Source: Lysobacter sp.
Lineage (GTDB): Bacteria; Pseudomonadota; Gammaproteobacteria; Xanthomonadales; Xanthomonadaceae
Length of the DNA: 64,000 nt
Assembly: GCA_011526085.1 (NCBI GenBank)
Contig: WYBC01000034.1
Span: 1 to 64,000, forward strand
Direction: 5' to 3'
Below are positions 54,064-63,985 of this stretch, one piece after another (within the stretch, counting starts at the first letter, position 1; every line of letters begins with the position of its first letter). The translations under genes were made by a program, and so were the position numbers. A model generated the notes under the pieces. That model ran no database searches, was not told where the DNA came from, and worked only from the letters and a program-made list of their open reading frames with translations.

Positions 54064-54971
54064 GTGCGGCGCCGATCGACGACGACCGGTCTGCGGACGG
54101 TTGGTCCTCCTGGCCGGCCCCGGCCAAGCTGAATCTGTTCCTGCGCATCGTCGGTCGCCGCCCCGACGGGTACCACGAACTGCAGTCCGTTTTCCGTCTG
54201 CTGGACTGGGGCGACACCCTGCGCCTGCGGGTGCGCGACGACGGCCGGATCCTGCGTCATGGCCCCTCCGTCCCGGGCGTCGAAGCGGCCGATGATCTGA
54301 CGGTGCGGGCGGCGAAGTTGCTGCAAACGACAGCCAACGTCGCGCTTGGAGCGGATATCGCCGTCGAAAAACGCATTCCCGCGGGCGGCGGCCTGGGCGG
54401 TGGCTCCAGCGACGCCGCGACCGTGCTCCGGGTGCTGGACTGGCTATGGGGCTGCGGACTGGGCGTCGATGCCCTGGCCGATCTCGGCCTGCGTCTGGGC
54501 GCGGACGTGCCGGTGTTCGTGCGCGGCCGGAATGCCTGGGCCGAGGGGCTGGGCGAACGCCTGACCCCGCTCGACCTGCCGCCGGCCTGGTATCTGCTGA
54601 TCGCGCCGGGCGTGCATGCCGCGACCGCGGCCCTGTTCCAAGCGCCTGAATTGACGCGAAATGCCCCAGCCGCGACAATATCCGACTTCGTTTCGGACCC
54701 ATTCCTGCAAGGGCAGGCGCTCGGCAACGCGTTCGAGCCGGTCCTGCGTCGCCGCGAACCCGCCGTCGAGGTCGTGTTCGAGGGCTTGCGCAGTGTCGGC
54801 ACACCGCGTCTGACCGGTTCGGGCAGCGTGTGCTTCGTCGAATTCGCCGATCGCGGATCCGCCGAGCGTGCGCTGTCCGTGATGATGGCCCAACGGCTTC
54901 CCGGCGTCGCCGCATGGGTCGCCGCAGGCGCCTCGCGCTCGCCGCTGCTGGATGCGCTCGGAACGGAGTGA
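54060..54971 (+). CDS. ispE: 4-diphosphocytidyl-2-C-methyl-D-erythritol kinase
   Basis: 303 residues of the GHMP kinase family. The N-terminal [20 protein letters not shown] and the phosphate loop [19 protein letters not shown] are diagnostic; [11 protein letters not shown] is the third motif. It phosphorylates CDP-methylerythritol in the non-mevalonate isoprenoid pathway. Start overlaps lolB stop (ATGA). The gene is followed by tRNA-Gln and prs, a common gammaproteobacterial order. Confidence 0.96.
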   Translation: MSAAPIDDDRSADGWSSWPAPAKLNLFLRIVGRRPDGYHELQSVFRLLDWGDTLRLRVRDDGRILRHGPSVPGVEAADDLTVRAAKLLQTTANVALGADIAVEKRIPAGGGLGGGSSDAATVLRVLDWLWGCGLGVDALADLGLRLGADVPVFVRGRNAWAEGLGERLTPLDLPPAWYLLIAPGVHAATAALFQAPELTRNAPAATISDFVSDPFLQGQALGNAFEPVLRRREPAVEVVFEGLRSVGTPRLTGSGSVCFVEFADRGSAERALSVMMAQRLPGVAAWVAAGASRSPLLDALGTE

Positions 54972-55054
54972 CGGACCGCGCGAGCGGGCCGTCGGAAGTC
55001 GACGGTAAGGCCGCGTTCCCGATGGAACGATGCCCGCATCGCCGGCTTCAACGA

Positions 55055-55130
55055 AGGGGCGTCGCCAAGTGGTTAAGGCACCGGGTTTTGATCCCGGCAT
55101 TCGTAGGTTCGAATCCTTCCGCCCCTGCCA
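55055..55130 (+). tRNA. tRNA-Gln (anticodon TTG)
   Basis: The acceptor stem aggggcg (55055-55061) pairs with cgcccct (55120-55126). The anticodon arm is ccggg-ttttgat-cccgg with TTG at 55088-55090. The T-loop is ttcgaat, with one U-U mismatch in its stem. The 3' end CCA is encoded (55128-55130). It lies between ispE and prs. Confidence 0.97.
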
Positions 55131-55196
55131 CACCCGATGGAATCCCGCCCGCGGGGTTCCACCCTCCCGCCACGGTCAGAGCGAAGCGGAGCCACC

Positions 55197-56156
55197 ATGC
55201 AAGACGATCGTCAGTTGTTGATCTTCTCCGGCAACGCCAACCGCCCGCTGGCCGAGGCGGTCTGCAAGGAGCTCGGCGTACGCCCCGGCAAGGCGCTGGT
55301 CACGCGCTTCTCCGACGGCGAAGTGCAGGTCGAAATCGAAGAGAACGTGCGCCGCCAGGAAGTGTTCGTCGTGCAGCCGACCTGCGCGCCGAGCGCCGAG
55401 AACCTGATGGAGCTGCTGGTGATCATCGACGCGCTGAAGCGCGCTTCGGCCGCCAGCGTCACCGCGGTGGTGCCGTATTTCGGCTACGCCCGCCAGGATC
55501 GCCGTCCGCGCTCCTCGCGCGTGCCGATCACGGCGAAGGTGGCCGCGAAGATGTTCACCGTCGCGGGTGCCGACGGCGTGCTCACGGTCGATCTGCACGC
55601 CGACCAGATCCAGGGGTTCTTCGACATCCCGGTCGACAACGTGTATTCGTCGCCGCTGCTGCTCGCCGACATCTGGCGCGCCTACGGCACCGACAACCTG
55701 ATCGTGGTGTCCCCGGACGTGGGCGGCGTGGTCCGCGCCCGCGCGATCGCCAAGCGCCTCGACGATGCGGACCTCGCGATCATCGACAAGCGCCGCCCGC
55801 GCGCCAACGTCGCCACGGTGATGAACATCATCGGCGACGTGTCCGGCAAGACCTGCGTGCTGGTCGACGACATCGTCGACACCGCCGGGACCCTCTGCGC
55901 CGCCGCGGCGGCGCTGAAGGCGCAGGGCGCGCAGCGGGTGATCGCCTACTGCACCCACCCGGTGCTGTCGGGACCGGCGATCGACAATCTGAACAAGTCG
56001 CAGCTGGACGAACTGGTGGTGACCGACACCATCCCGTTGTCCGAAGCGGCCCGCGGCTGCTCCCGCATCCGCCAGCTCGGCGTCGCCGAACTGCTCGCCG
56101 AAACGATCCGCCGGGTCGCGTTCGGCGAATCGGTCAGTTCGCTGTACGTCGACTGA
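55197..56156 (+). CDS. prs: Ribose-phosphate pyrophosphokinase
   Basis: 319 residues. N-terminal [20 protein letters not shown], the ATP site motif [19 protein letters not shown], and the PRPP loop [20 protein letters not shown] are all intact. [19 protein letters not shown] is also characteristic. It makes PRPP from ribose-5-phosphate and ATP for nucleotides, His and Trp. The start has agcggagccacc before it. tRNA-Gln lies 66 bases upstream, so both may share a transcript. Confidence 0.97.
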   Translation: MQDDRQLLIFSGNANRPLAEAVCKELGVRPGKALVTRFSDGEVQVEIEENVRRQEVFVVQPTCAPSAENLMELLVIIDALKRASAASVTAVVPYFGYARQDRRPRSSRVPITAKVAAKMFTVAGADGVLTVDLHADQIQGFFDIPVDNVYSSPLLLADIWRAYGTDNLIVVSPDVGGVVRARAIAKRLDDADLAIIDKRRPRANVATVMNIIGDVSGKTCVLVDDIVDTAGTLCAAAAALKAQGAQRVIAYCTHPVLSGPAIDNLNKSQLDELVVTDTIPLSEAARGCSRIRQLGVAELLAETIRRVAFGESVSSLYVD

Positions 56157-56301
56157 CATCGTTGTACCGCGGGCGGGGCATCCTGCCGCCACTGCTTTTC
56201 CGGCGTCCGCCTCCGCGGGCGTCAACACGGCTTCTCTGGTCGCGGAGAAGTCGAACTGCCGCCGCGAGGCGGTTCATCGCAAGCAAAAGTGAGCAATCGA
56301 A

Positions 56302-56958
56302 ATGGCAACAACCCACGAAATCAAGGTCGAACGCCGCACGGACGAAGGGAAGGGTGCGAGCCGCCGCCTTCGCCATGCCGCCAAGATCCCCGCCATCGTC
56401 TACGGTGGCGAACTCAAGCCGGTCAGCATCCAGATCGACCATGAAGCCATCTGGCTGGCCAGCCAGCACGAGTGGTTCTACTCGTCGATCCTCGACCTCA
56501 GCCTCGGCGGTGACGTGCAGAAGGTGCTGCTGCGCGACATGCAGCGCCATCCGTTCAAGCAGCAGATCATGCACCTGGACTTCCAGCGCGTGAACGAGAA
56601 CGAAGCGCTGCGCACCGCGGTGCCGCTGCACTTCCTCAACGAAGACAAGTCGCCGGCCGGCAAGTCCGCCGAAGTGGTCGTGACCCACGAGCTGAACGAA
56701 GTGGTGATCGAGTGTCTGCCGAAGGATCTGCCGGAATACATCGAGGTCGATCTGTCCGAGCTCGCCGTCGGCGACATCGTGCACCTGTCGGATCTCAAGC
56801 TGCCGAACGGCGTGTCCATCCCGGAACTCAAGCTGGGCAAGGAACACGATCTGGCGGTGGTCATCGCCAAGCACGGCAAGGAAGAGGCCGAAGCGGCCGA
56901 TGCTCCGGCGCCGACCGAAGTGCCGGCGTCGAAGGTCACCAAGAAGGACCAGAAGTAA
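56302..56958 (+). CDS. rplY: 50S ribosomal protein L25/Ctc
   Basis: 218 residues, the long Ctc (TL5) form with N-terminal L25 domain (RTDEGKGASRRLRHAAKIPA, YGGELKPVSIQIDHEA) and C-terminal beta domain (ELAVGDIVHLSDLKLPNGV). An acidic and Lys-rich tail follows. It binds 5S rRNA. The order prs-rplY-pth-ychF is conserved in gammaproteobacteria. A dispersed repeat lies after the stop. Confidence 0.96.
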   Translation: MATTHEIKVERRTDEGKGASRRLRHAAKIPAIVYGGELKPVSIQIDHEAIWLASQHEWFYSSILDLSLGGDVQKVLLRDMQRHPFKQQIMHLDFQRVNENEALRTAVPLHFLNEDKSPAGKSAEVVVTHELNEVVIECLPKDLPEYIEVDLSELAVGDIVHLSDLKLPNGVSIPELKLGKEHDLAVVIAKHGKEEAEAADAPAPTEVPASKVTKKDQK

Positions 56959-56985
56959 TCGTCGCCTCGCGACGATTACTTCGAC

Positions 56986-57054
56986 GGTAGAGCGGATTTC
57001 AGGTCCGCTCCGTCTCCTCCGGGGGCGGGGCGATGGCCTGAAGGCCGCTCTACC
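56986..57054. repeat. Dispersed hairpin repeat, family copy 3
   Basis: Starts ggtagagcgg and ends ccgctctacc in inverted orientation, with an internal ggtccgctcc hairpin. The ends match those of 22188-22287, but the middle is different. It lies between rplY and pth. Confidence 0.6.
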
Positions 57055-57066
57055 GGGCCGATACCG

Positions 57067-57645
57067 ATGGCAGGCCTGCGCCTCATCGTCGGGCTGGGCA
57101 ATCCCGGTCCCGAACACGCCAGAACCCGGCACAACGCCGGGTTCTGGTTTGTGGACGCCCTCGCGCAGCAGTGCGGGGCGCGTTTCGGGCTGGAGAGCAA
57201 ACTGTTCGGCGAGACCGCCAAGGTCGAGATCGGCGGCCAGAGCGTCTGGTTGCTGAAGCCTGCGACCTACATGAATCTCAGCGGCAAGTCGGTGACCGCC
57301 GCGCTGCGCTACTGGAAGATCGAGCCGGAGGAGATGCTGGTCGCCCACGACGAGCTGGATCTCCCGCCCGGCGTCGCCCGCTTCAAGTTCGATGGCGGCC
57401 ACGGCGGCCAGAACGGGCTCCGCGACATCATCAAGCTGCTCGGACACGGCAAATTCCACCGGTTGCGGGTCGCGATCGGCCATCCGGGCCACAAGGACAA
57501 GGTCACGCCGTGGGTGCTGGGCCGCCCGGGCAAGGACGACGAGGCCATGATCCTGCGCGCCATCGACGACGCCCTGGCCGCGCTGCCGCTGGCGGTGTCG
57601 GGCAACCACATGGACGCGATGACGAAACTGCACACTCCAAAGTGA
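57067..57645 (+). CDS. pth: Peptidyl-tRNA hydrolase
   Basis: 192 residues. The N-terminal [20 protein letters not shown] holds the catalytic His (in RHNAG). [15 protein letters not shown] and [20 protein letters not shown] carry the Asn and Asp of the active site; [10 protein letters not shown] follows. It releases tRNA from prematurely dropped peptidyl-tRNA. It starts 12 bases after the repeat. Confidence 0.97.
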   Translation: MAGLRLIVGLGNPGPEHARTRHNAGFWFVDALAQQCGARFGLESKLFGETAKVEIGGQSVWLLKPATYMNLSGKSVTAALRYWKIEPEEMLVAHDELDLPPGVARFKFDGGHGGQNGLRDIIKLLGHGKFHRLRVAIGHPGHKDKVTPWVLGRPGKDDEAMILRAIDDALAALPLAVSGNHMDAMTKLHTPK

Positions 57646-57648
57646 GGG

Positions 57649-57706
57649 CAGACGTCGGCGGCTGGTTTTCTCCGGGATATCTTCCGGGATCGGCCGCCGA
57701 CGTCTG
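57649..57706. terminator. 14-bp perfect inverted repeat after pth
   Basis: Arms cagacgtcggcggc (57649-57662) and gccgccgacgtctg (57693-57706), loop 30 bases with two copies of ccgggat. It ends with actttacg rather than a T-run. It may be a weak terminator or processing hairpin between pth and ychF. Confidence 0.4.
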
Positions 57707-57739
57707 ACTTTACGAGTCGCTCCGGAACCAGGAATCGCC

Positions 57740-58831
57740 ATGGGCATCAAATGCGGCATCGTCGGTCTGCCGAACGTCGGCAAATCGACCCTCTTCAACG
57801 CCTTGACCAAGGCGGGCATCGCCGCGGCCAACTTTCCGTTCTGCACCATCGAACCGAACGTCGGCATCGTGCCGGTGCCGGATCCGCGCCTGAACGCGCT
57901 GGCGGAAATCGTCAAGCCGCAGAAATGCATTCCGACCGCGGTCGAGTTCGTCGACATCGCGGGTCTCGTCGCCGGCGCGGCCAGCGGCGAAGGCCTGGGC
58001 AACAAGTTCCTCGCCCACATCCGCGAAGTGGACGCGATCACCCACGTGGTCCGCTGCTTCGAGAATGCGGACGTCATCCACGTCAACAACAAGGTCGATG
58101 CGATCGCCGACATCGAGACCATCGACACCGAACTGGCGCTGGCCGATCTGGAATCGGTCGAGAAGGCGCTGCAGCGCGCCGAGCGTTCGGCCAAGACCGG
58201 CGACAAGGATGCCAAGGCGCGGGTCGAGGTGTTGGCGCGGGTCCGCGCCGGTCTCGACAGCGGCAAGCCGGCGCGCGCGCTGGGCCTGTCCGACGACGAC
58301 AAGGCGGCGGTGCGCGATCTGTTCCTGCTCACCCTGAAGCCGGTGATGTACGTCGCGAACGTGCTGGAGGACGGCTTCGAGAACAACCCGCATCTCGACG
58401 CCGTGCGCGCCCGCGCGGCGGGCGAGGGCGCCGAAGTGGTGCCGGTGTCGGCCGCGATCGAGGAAGAGCTGAGCCAGCTCGACGACGCCGACCGCGACAC
58501 CTTCCTCGCCGATCTCGGCCTGGACGAGCCCGGACTGAACCGCGTCATCCGCGCCGCCTACAAGCTGCTGGGCCTGCAGACCTATTTCACCGCCGGGGTG
58601 AAGGAAGTCCGCGCCTGGACCGTCAAGGCCGGTTCGACCGCGCCGCAGGCCGCCGCGGTGATCCACACCGATTTCGAGAAGGGCTTCATCCGCGCCGAGA
58701 CCATCGGCTACGACGACTACATCAAGTACCGCGGCGAATCCGGCGCCCGCGACGCCGGCCGCCTGCGTCTGGAAGGCAAGGAATACCGGGTGCAGGAAGG
58801 CGACGTGCTGCACTTCCGCTTCAACGTCTGA
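57740..58831 (+). CDS. ychF: Redox-regulated ATPase YchF (Obg family)
   Basis: 363 residues, usual length. The P-loop is [15 protein letters not shown] and the switch region [20 protein letters not shown]. The N-K-x-D position reads NNKVDAI earlier and the nucleotide-specificity segment [13 protein letters not shown] later, as in YchF, which prefers ATP. The TGS domain is at the C-terminus ([20 protein letters not shown], ending [10 protein letters not shown]). It binds ribosomes and responds to redox. It ends before a strong terminator. Confidence 0.97.
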   Translation: MGIKCGIVGLPNVGKSTLFNALTKAGIAAANFPFCTIEPNVGIVPVPDPRLNALAEIVKPQKCIPTAVEFVDIAGLVAGAASGEGLGNKFLAHIREVDAITHVVRCFENADVIHVNNKVDAIADIETIDTELALADLESVEKALQRAERSAKTGDKDAKARVEVLARVRAGLDSGKPARALGLSDDDKAAVRDLFLLTLKPVMYVANVLEDGFENNPHLDAVRARAAGEGAEVVPVSAAIEEELSQLDDADRDTFLADLGLDEPGLNRVIRAAYKLLGLQTYFTAGVKEVRAWTVKAGSTAPQAAAVIHTDFEKGFIRAETIGYDDYIKYRGESGARDAGRLRLEGKEYRVQEGDVLHFRFNV

Positions 58832-58847
58832 TCCGTACCGTCAGGCG

Positions 58848-58886
58848 CAAACGAAACGCCCCGCCTCGCGCGGGGCGTTTCGTTTG
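58848..58886. terminator. Bidirectional Rho-independent terminator
   Basis: Perfect 16-bp arms caaacgaaacgccccg (58848-58863) and its complement (58871-58886), 7-base loop, with a GC core and T/A-rich outer stem that gives T-runs on both strands. It ends ychF and may back up termination of the opposing receptor operon. Confidence 0.8.
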
Positions 58887-58940
58887 CGGGAGCTGCCGCG
58901 AAAACGCCTGCGCGCACTGGCCCGATCCTGGTGACGCGCC

Positions 58941-58973
58941 AAAAAAGAGGCCCTCCCGTCGCCGGGAGGGCCT
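58941..58973 (-). terminator. Terminator of the TonB-receptor operon
   Basis: On the minus strand an 11-bp stem aggccctcccg / cgggagggcct (58963-58973 and 58948-58958, 4-base loop) is followed by six T (58946-58941). It lies 32 bases after the receptor stop. Confidence 0.85.
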
Positions 58974-59005
58974 GTCGCATCCGTGGGGGAGGCGGTGTCG
59001 CAGGT

Positions 59006-62000
59006 TCAGCGCGTGCCGGCGCCGAATTTCCAGGTCAGGTTGACGTACACGCTGCGGCCGACCGAATCGAACCACGCGGTGTCGTAGTACGGATAGGCGG
59101 TGTAGGTCGCGTCTTCGGGCGGCATCTTGTCGAACAGATTGTTGACCGCCACCGACATCTGCACCGCATCGCTGAAGCGGTAGCCGGCGGTGAGGTTGTA
59201 GCGCCAGGTCGCGCCGATCCACGGGCTGCCGCCGTCCGCGGGATCGTAGACCTGATCGTAGGAGTCGGAGGTCGGCAACTTGCCCAGACGCTGGCCGTGC
59301 AGGCTCGCCGACCAGCGGTCGAGATTCCAGGCCACGGTGGCGCTGGTCTTGGTGCGCGGGATGTCGAAGCCGCCGTTCACCGCGAACTGGTTTTCCACCG
59401 GGTCGCCGTCGTACTGCTGGTAGTCGTGTTCGCGCACCCAGCTGTGGTTCGCGCCGAAGCGGAAATCGCCGAAACGCGTCGCCAGCCGGTAGTGCGCGCT
59501 CAGATCGACGCCGCTGGTGTTCTCGCGGGCGACGTTGATCGGATTGACGTACACGCCGTACAGGTCGCCATTGACGCGGGTGATGCGGGCGAGGGCGTCG
59601 ACGCAGGTCGGCGATGCGGGGTCGAGATCGCCCAGACGGCAACTGGCTTCGTTGCGGAGGATCTCGGCGACGCTCATGTCCTGCACCTGGTCGCGCATGC
59701 GGATGTCGAAGTAGTCCAGCGACAGGTCGAAATCGGCGGTGGGCGACCACACCAGGCCCATGGTCCATGAGGTGCTGGTTTCGGGTTCGAGATCGCGATT
59801 GCCTTCGCGGGTGCGGATCAGGCCTTCTTCGTAGTCGGAGCAGTCGCTGGCGCCGGGATCGTCGTTGAGGCAGTTGTAATAATCGATGCCCGAGGTCTCG
59901 TCGTTGCCCAGACCGGCGTAGAGGTAGTGCAGGTCGGCGGCGCGGAACGCGGTGCCGTAGGAACCGCGCACCAGCAGCGATTCCAGCGGGCGCCATTCCA
60001 GACCGGCGCTGTAGGTGAACTTCCCGACCTCGTTGCCCGAATAGCGGTACTGGTCGTAACGACCGGCCACGCTCAGGTTCACGCTTTCGTGCAGCGGCAT
60101 GCGTACTTCGCCGGCCGCGGCCCAGCGGTTGCGGCTGCCGTGGCCGTCGGAATCCTTCCAGCTGTAGTAGTAGTACTGGGTCGCCAGCGGGTCCGGGTTG
60201 AGATCGTAGGACTGGTTGCCGAACTCGACCACGCCGGCGAAGCCGACCGGGCCTGCCGGCATCGAGAACAGTTCGGTATAGGTGACCGTGAGCGACAGGG
60301 TGTCGGTGCGCGATTTCGGCTGGTAGGTGGTGCGCGCGGCGATCGAATCGTATTCCTGACGGGTCAGCGGGGTGTAGAGCCGCGACGGGTCGGCGTTGAA
60401 GATCGGGAACAGGCCGCCGTCGCCGTCGTCGTAGACGCCGAGCTGCGGACCGAGGAAGAGCGCGTTGGCGCGCGCGGCCACGATCTGCGGCCAGCCGATG
60501 GTGGCCCGGTACTGCGAATGGCTGAGCGTCGCTTCGTAGTCCCAGTCGTCGGCGAAGGTGCCGGCGACGCCGGTGGCGAGGCTGAAGGTCTTCTGTGTAT
60601 TGCGGATCATGCCGCGATCCAGCCCGCCCATTTCCTCCGGGCTGAACTGGCGCTGCCAGTATTCGATCTGGTCGGTCGCCTGGTTGAAGAAATAGCCGTC
60701 CTCGTTGCCGTCGGGCGCCTGGTAGCTCCAACTGGTCACATCGCGGAACAGGCCGAGCTTGTGGTAACCGAGCTGCACGTCGGCGAACCACGACATGCCG
60801 TTGCCGAAGCTGTAATTGAACGAGCCGTAGGCGTTGATGCCCTTGCGTTCGCTGATGACGGTGCCGTAACCGATCGACTCGGTGCTGCCGCAGTAGTAAC
60901 CGTCGTCGCCGTCGATGCCCCAGCCGGGACGGACGCTGTAGCCGGTGCTGCCGCCGTTGAGGTTGGACAGCCCCTCGCAGGTCGCCTGGCCCGGGTCGAG
61001 ATATTCGTCGTACCAGTTGGTGCGCAGGAACGCGCGGCGCGCGATCCGCGAACGCGAGGTGGGGCCGTCGAGCGTCGAATCCTGGATGTCGCGCTCATAG
61101 GCCCACAGCGGGCGCTGGTGCTGCAGCTCGGCGCCGAACACGGCGCTGAAATCGCCGCGCTGGATGCCCGAGGTCAGGCTGACGTCCACCGATTCGCCGC
61201 CGCCGCGCGTGGTGTCGCCGTAGCGCACGTCGACGATGGTGCCGTCGGCCTGCTTCTTCAGGATGAAGTTGATCACGCCGGAGATGGCGTCGGAGCCGTA
61301 GACCGCGGAGGCGCTGCCGGTCAGCACTTCGACCCGTTCGACCATGCCCAGCGGGATGTTGGAGACGTCGGTGAAGTTGCTGCGGCCCTTGAACGGCATC
61401 GGGAAGTCGGCGATGCGACGGCCGTTGACCAGCACCAGGGTGTGGTTCGGGCCGAGGCCGCGCAGATCGACCTGCTGCGCGCCGGGGGAAAAGTCGGCAC
61501 CGCTGGCGGACTGCTGGCTCTGGGTCTCGCCGCTGTTCTGGGTGATCGAGCGCAGCACCTCCGGCACCGTGGTGAATCCGCCCGCCTCGATGTCGCGGGC
61601 GGAAATCACCGTGACCGGCGCAGGGCCTTCGATCTGGGTCCGCGGGATGCGCGAACCGGTCACCTCGACGCTTTCGAGTTCTTCGGGCGGCGCGGCTGCG
61701 GGCGGTGGCTCCGCGGCGCCGCCGGAAGCTTCCTCCTGCGCGGGAGCGGCAGGCGCGCGCCGGGGCGTGTCGCGCCGCACGATGACCACCGCGCCGGACT
61801 CGGGGTCGCGGCGCGACACAAAACCGCTGCCGCGCAGCAGGCCTTCCAGCGCGGCGTCGGCGGAAGGCGCGCCCTGGACGCCGCCTGTGCGCAGGCCCTT
61901 GAGTTGATCGGAGCGGTAGACCAGTTGCGTGCCGGACTGTCGTGCCAGTGTGTCGAGGGCGGCGCGCAGTTCGCCGGCAGGCACCGAGATCGGGCCGGTG

Positions 62001-62086
62001 GTGGAGCCGGTGGCCCCCTGGGCTTGCGCCTGCAGTGCCACGGTGCAGGCCACGCTCAACAGCAACAGACGGAACGGTCTCAGCAT
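59006..62086 (-). CDS. TonB-dependent receptor with STN signalling domain
   Basis: 1026 residues. A signal peptide (LLLLSVACTVALQAQAQ) is followed by the secretin/TonB short N-terminal domain (about 28-105, LRAALDTLARQSGTQLVYRS), a Pro/Ala linker, the plug (about 165-290: GPAPVTVISARDIEAGGF, LRGLGPNHTLVLVNGRRIA, GSASAVYGSDAISGVINFIL) and a 22-strand-type barrel to the end. The STN domain means it can signal through FecR. The ligand is unknown; large xanthomonad receptors take siderophores, sugars or peptides. Start has aaggggaaacc before it. Third gene of a sigma-FecR-receptor operon. Confidence 0.92.
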   Translation of the reverse strand: MLRPFRLLLLSVACTVALQAQAQGATGSTTGPISVPAGELRAALDTLARQSGTQLVYRSDQLKGLRTGGVQGAPSADAALEGLLRGSGFVSRRDPESGAVVIVRRDTPRRAPAAPAQEEASGGAAEPPPAAAPPEELESVEVTGSRIPRTQIEGPAPVTVISARDIEAGGFTTVPEVLRSITQNSGETQSQQSASGADFSPGAQQVDLRGLGPNHTLVLVNGRRIADFPMPFKGRSNFTDVSNIPLGMVERVEVLTGSASAVYGSDAISGVINFILKKQADGTIVDVRYGDTTRGGGESVDVSLTSGIQRGDFSAVFGAELQHQRPLWAYERDIQDSTLDGPTSRSRIARRAFLRTNWYDEYLDPGQATCEGLSNLNGGSTGYSVRPGWGIDGDDGYYCGSTESIGYGTVISERKGINAYGSFNYSFGNGMSWFADVQLGYHKLGLFRDVTSWSYQAPDGNEDGYFFNQATDQIEYWQRQFSPEEMGGLDRGMIRNTQKTFSLATGVAGTFADDWDYEATLSHSQYRATIGWPQIVAARANALFLGPQLGVYDDGDGGLFPIFNADPSRLYTPLTRQEYDSIAARTTYQPKSRTDTLSLTVTYTELFSMPAGPVGFAGVVEFGNQSYDLNPDPLATQYYYYSWKDSDGHGSRNRWAAAGEVRMPLHESVNLSVAGRYDQYRYSGNEVGKFTYSAGLEWRPLESLLVRGSYGTAFRAADLHYLYAGLGNDETSGIDYYNCLNDDPGASDCSDYEEGLIRTREGNRDLEPETSTSWTMGLVWSPTADFDLSLDYFDIRMRDQVQDMSVAEILRNEASCRLGDLDPASPTCVDALARITRVNGDLYGVYVNPINVARENTSGVDLSAHYRLATRFGDFRFGANHSWVREHDYQQYDGDPVENQFAVNGGFDIPRTKTSATVAWNLDRWSASLHGQRLGKLPTSDSYDQVYDPADGGSPWIGATWRYNLTAGYRFSDAVQMSVAVNNLFDKMPPEDATYTAYPYYDTAWFDSVGRSVYVNLTWKFGAGTR

Positions 62087-62180
62087 TGGTTTCCCCTTCG
62101 TGCGTCCGGCCCGCGAAGCGCGGGCCACCCGACACCATCGAGACGAGCGAACCCGGCGAATCCCCACTCGCCCGGCCGGC

Positions 62181-63254
62181 TCAGCGGCTGTGCAGCACGA
62201 TCAGGTCGCCTCGGCGCTCCGCGCGCACCCCGAAGCCCTGTTCGAGCAGGCGTACGAAACCATCCACGTTCGACCAGCGCAGATTGCCGCCGATGCGCAG
62301 GGCGGCGGCCTCCGCATCGCCCATCACCAGCGTCGTCCCGCCGTAGCGGTTGAATTCGGCCGCGGCCTCGGCCAGCGGCGTGTCTTCGAAATGCAGATAG
62401 CCGCCACGCCAATCGAGCGCGCGTTCGGCCTCCGCGACGGTGCCGGTACGCACCAGCACGCCGTTGCGGGTGGCCAGGGCGGTGCTGCCGGCCGGCAGCA
62501 GGGTCACCGGCGTGGGCGGTTGCCCCGGCACCGGGTCGGACTCCAGCCGCACCAGTCCTTCGGTGACCACCACCCGCAGATCGGGGCCGTCGCGGCGGAC
62601 CGAGAATCGGGTGCCTACCGCCACCACCCGGCGGGCATCGGCCGCGACCACGAACGGCCGCGCGCGGTCCTTGGCGGCATCGAAGAATGCCTCGCCGCTG
62701 CGCAGATTGATCCGTCGCTGGCCGCGGGACATCGCGACCTCGATGCGGCTGCCGCTGCTCAGCGTGGCCTGCGAGCCGTCGGTGAGCCGCACATCACGCA
62801 GGCGGCCGATGTCGCTGGCATAGCTGGCGGTGTCGACGCGGGCGAGGTCGCGCCAGCTCCACGCGGCCAGTGCACCGCAGATCACGACGGTCGCGGCCAG
62901 CCCCGCCCGCAGCCACCGGCGCGGCGGCGGTGCCGGCCTGCGCGGGGAGAAGGTCAGGGTGTCGGGCCGTTCGACCCAATCGGTCTCGTCCGGCGAGCGC
63001 CCGGCGGCGGCGCGCGCAGCCCATGCCGCCCTTGGCGGCGGTCCCGACGTCGCGCGGCCGGCGGCCAGCGCTTTCAGCCGCCCGCTCTCCATCCACGCGG
63101 CTTCCAGGCGCAGGAAGGCGACGCGATGGGCGGCGGACGTCGCGAGCCAGGCGTCCAGCCGGCCGGTATCCGCCTCCGACCAGTCGCCGGCTTCGCGCTG
63201 CGCCAGCCACGTCGCGGCGGTCTGCTCAATCCGTCCGCTGCTGTCCGCGTTCAT
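62181..63254 (-). CDS. FecR-family anti-sigma/signal transducer
   Basis: 357 residues. The N-terminal DUF4880-type segment TWLAQREAGDWSEADTGRLD and WLATSAAHRVAFLRLEAAW interacts with sigma. One membrane helix (RAGLAATVVICGALAAWSW, about 145-163) leads to the periplasmic FecR domain with VRLTDGSQATLSSGSRIEVA and RINLRSGEAFFDAAKD, then a C-terminal STN-like DUF4974 region. It carries the receptor signal to the ECF sigma. The chosen start has aggagg six bases upstream; ATG at 63260 is the alternative. It overlaps the sigma gene by 29 bases. Confidence 0.92.
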   Translation of the reverse strand: MNADSSGRIEQTAATWLAQREAGDWSEADTGRLDAWLATSAAHRVAFLRLEAAWMESGRLKALAAGRATSGPPPRAAWAARAAAGRSPDETDWVERPDTLTFSPRRPAPPPRRWLRAGLAATVVICGALAAWSWRDLARVDTASYASDIGRLRDVRLTDGSQATLSSGSRIEVAMSRGQRRINLRSGEAFFDAAKDRARPFVVAADARRVVAVGTRFSVRRDGPDLRVVVTEGLVRLESDPVPGQPPTPVTLLPAGSTALATRNGVLVRTGTVAEAERALDWRGGYLHFEDTPLAEAAAEFNRYGGTTLVMGDAEAAALRIGGNLRWSNVDGFVRLLEQGFGVRAERRGDLIVLHSR

Positions 63255-63843
63255 GTCCATCCTCCTGCCCATGGCCCGCGCTGCGATCCGCATCGCGTCC
63301 GCTTTCGCCGGCATGATCGACGCGCGTGCCCGCATCGCCGCCGTAGAAGTGGTCGGCGATCAGGCGGATGCCATTGGCGACATGTTTTTCCACGGTTTTC
63401 TCGCTGATCCCCAGCCGCGATGCGACCACCTTCTGCGGCAATTCCTCGACCCGGCGCAGCCACAGCACTTCCCGGCAGCGCTCGGGCAGGCGATCGAACG
63501 CCTCGCCGAGCCGCCGCAGGGCCTGGCGCCCGCCGAACCTGCGTTCGGGAGACACCTCATCCACCAAGACGTGCAAGGGCTCCAAATCACCCATCGTCTC
63601 GATCGACACCACCCGGCCGCGCCGCAGCCGGTCGGTGACCAGGTTGCGGGCGCTGGTGAACAGGAAGGATTTCGGCGACGCCGGCAGCGCCTTCGCCGCG
63701 GCCTCGTAGACCCGGACGTAGACCTCCTGGCGCAGGTCGTGGATCTCGTCGCGATGCGGCCAGCAGCGCCGCAGGTGGCGCATCAACGCCTCCTCGTGGA
63801 CGAGGATCTCGCGGACGAACCAATCGTCAAGCGGGCTGCGCAT
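63226..63843 (-). CDS. FecI-like ECF sigma factor
   Basis: 205 residues. Region 2 is seen in HDLRQEVYVRVYEAAAK, SFLFTSARNLVTDRLRRGR, and region 4 in LPERCREVLWLRRVEELPQK and VASRLGISEKTVEKHVANGI, the usual FecI-like helix-turn-helix. No region 3 is present. The C-terminal 40 residues are hydrophilic and overlap the FecR start. It should direct transcription of the receptor operon when released by FecR. Confidence 0.93.
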   Translation of the reverse strand: MRSPLDDWFVREILVHEEALMRHLRRCWPHRDEIHDLRQEVYVRVYEAAAKALPASPKSFLFTSARNLVTDRLRRGRVVSIETMGDLEPLHVLVDEVSPERRFGGRQALRRLGEAFDRLPERCREVLWLRRVEELPQKVVASRLGISEKTVEKHVANGIRLIADHFYGGDAGTRVDHAGESGRDADRSAGHGQEDGHERGQQRTD

Positions 63844-63985
63844 CCACGAACCATAGCGGATCGCCGGCGCCCGTGGTCGCCGGGTCTTCGTGCGGAGGGA
63901 AGATGCCCGCCCGTTCGTCTACTGTTCGAACGCAGTCCCGGGCGTGGCCCGCACGCCGTCCGTTCGCCAGGTGAGGAGAGGTCGC

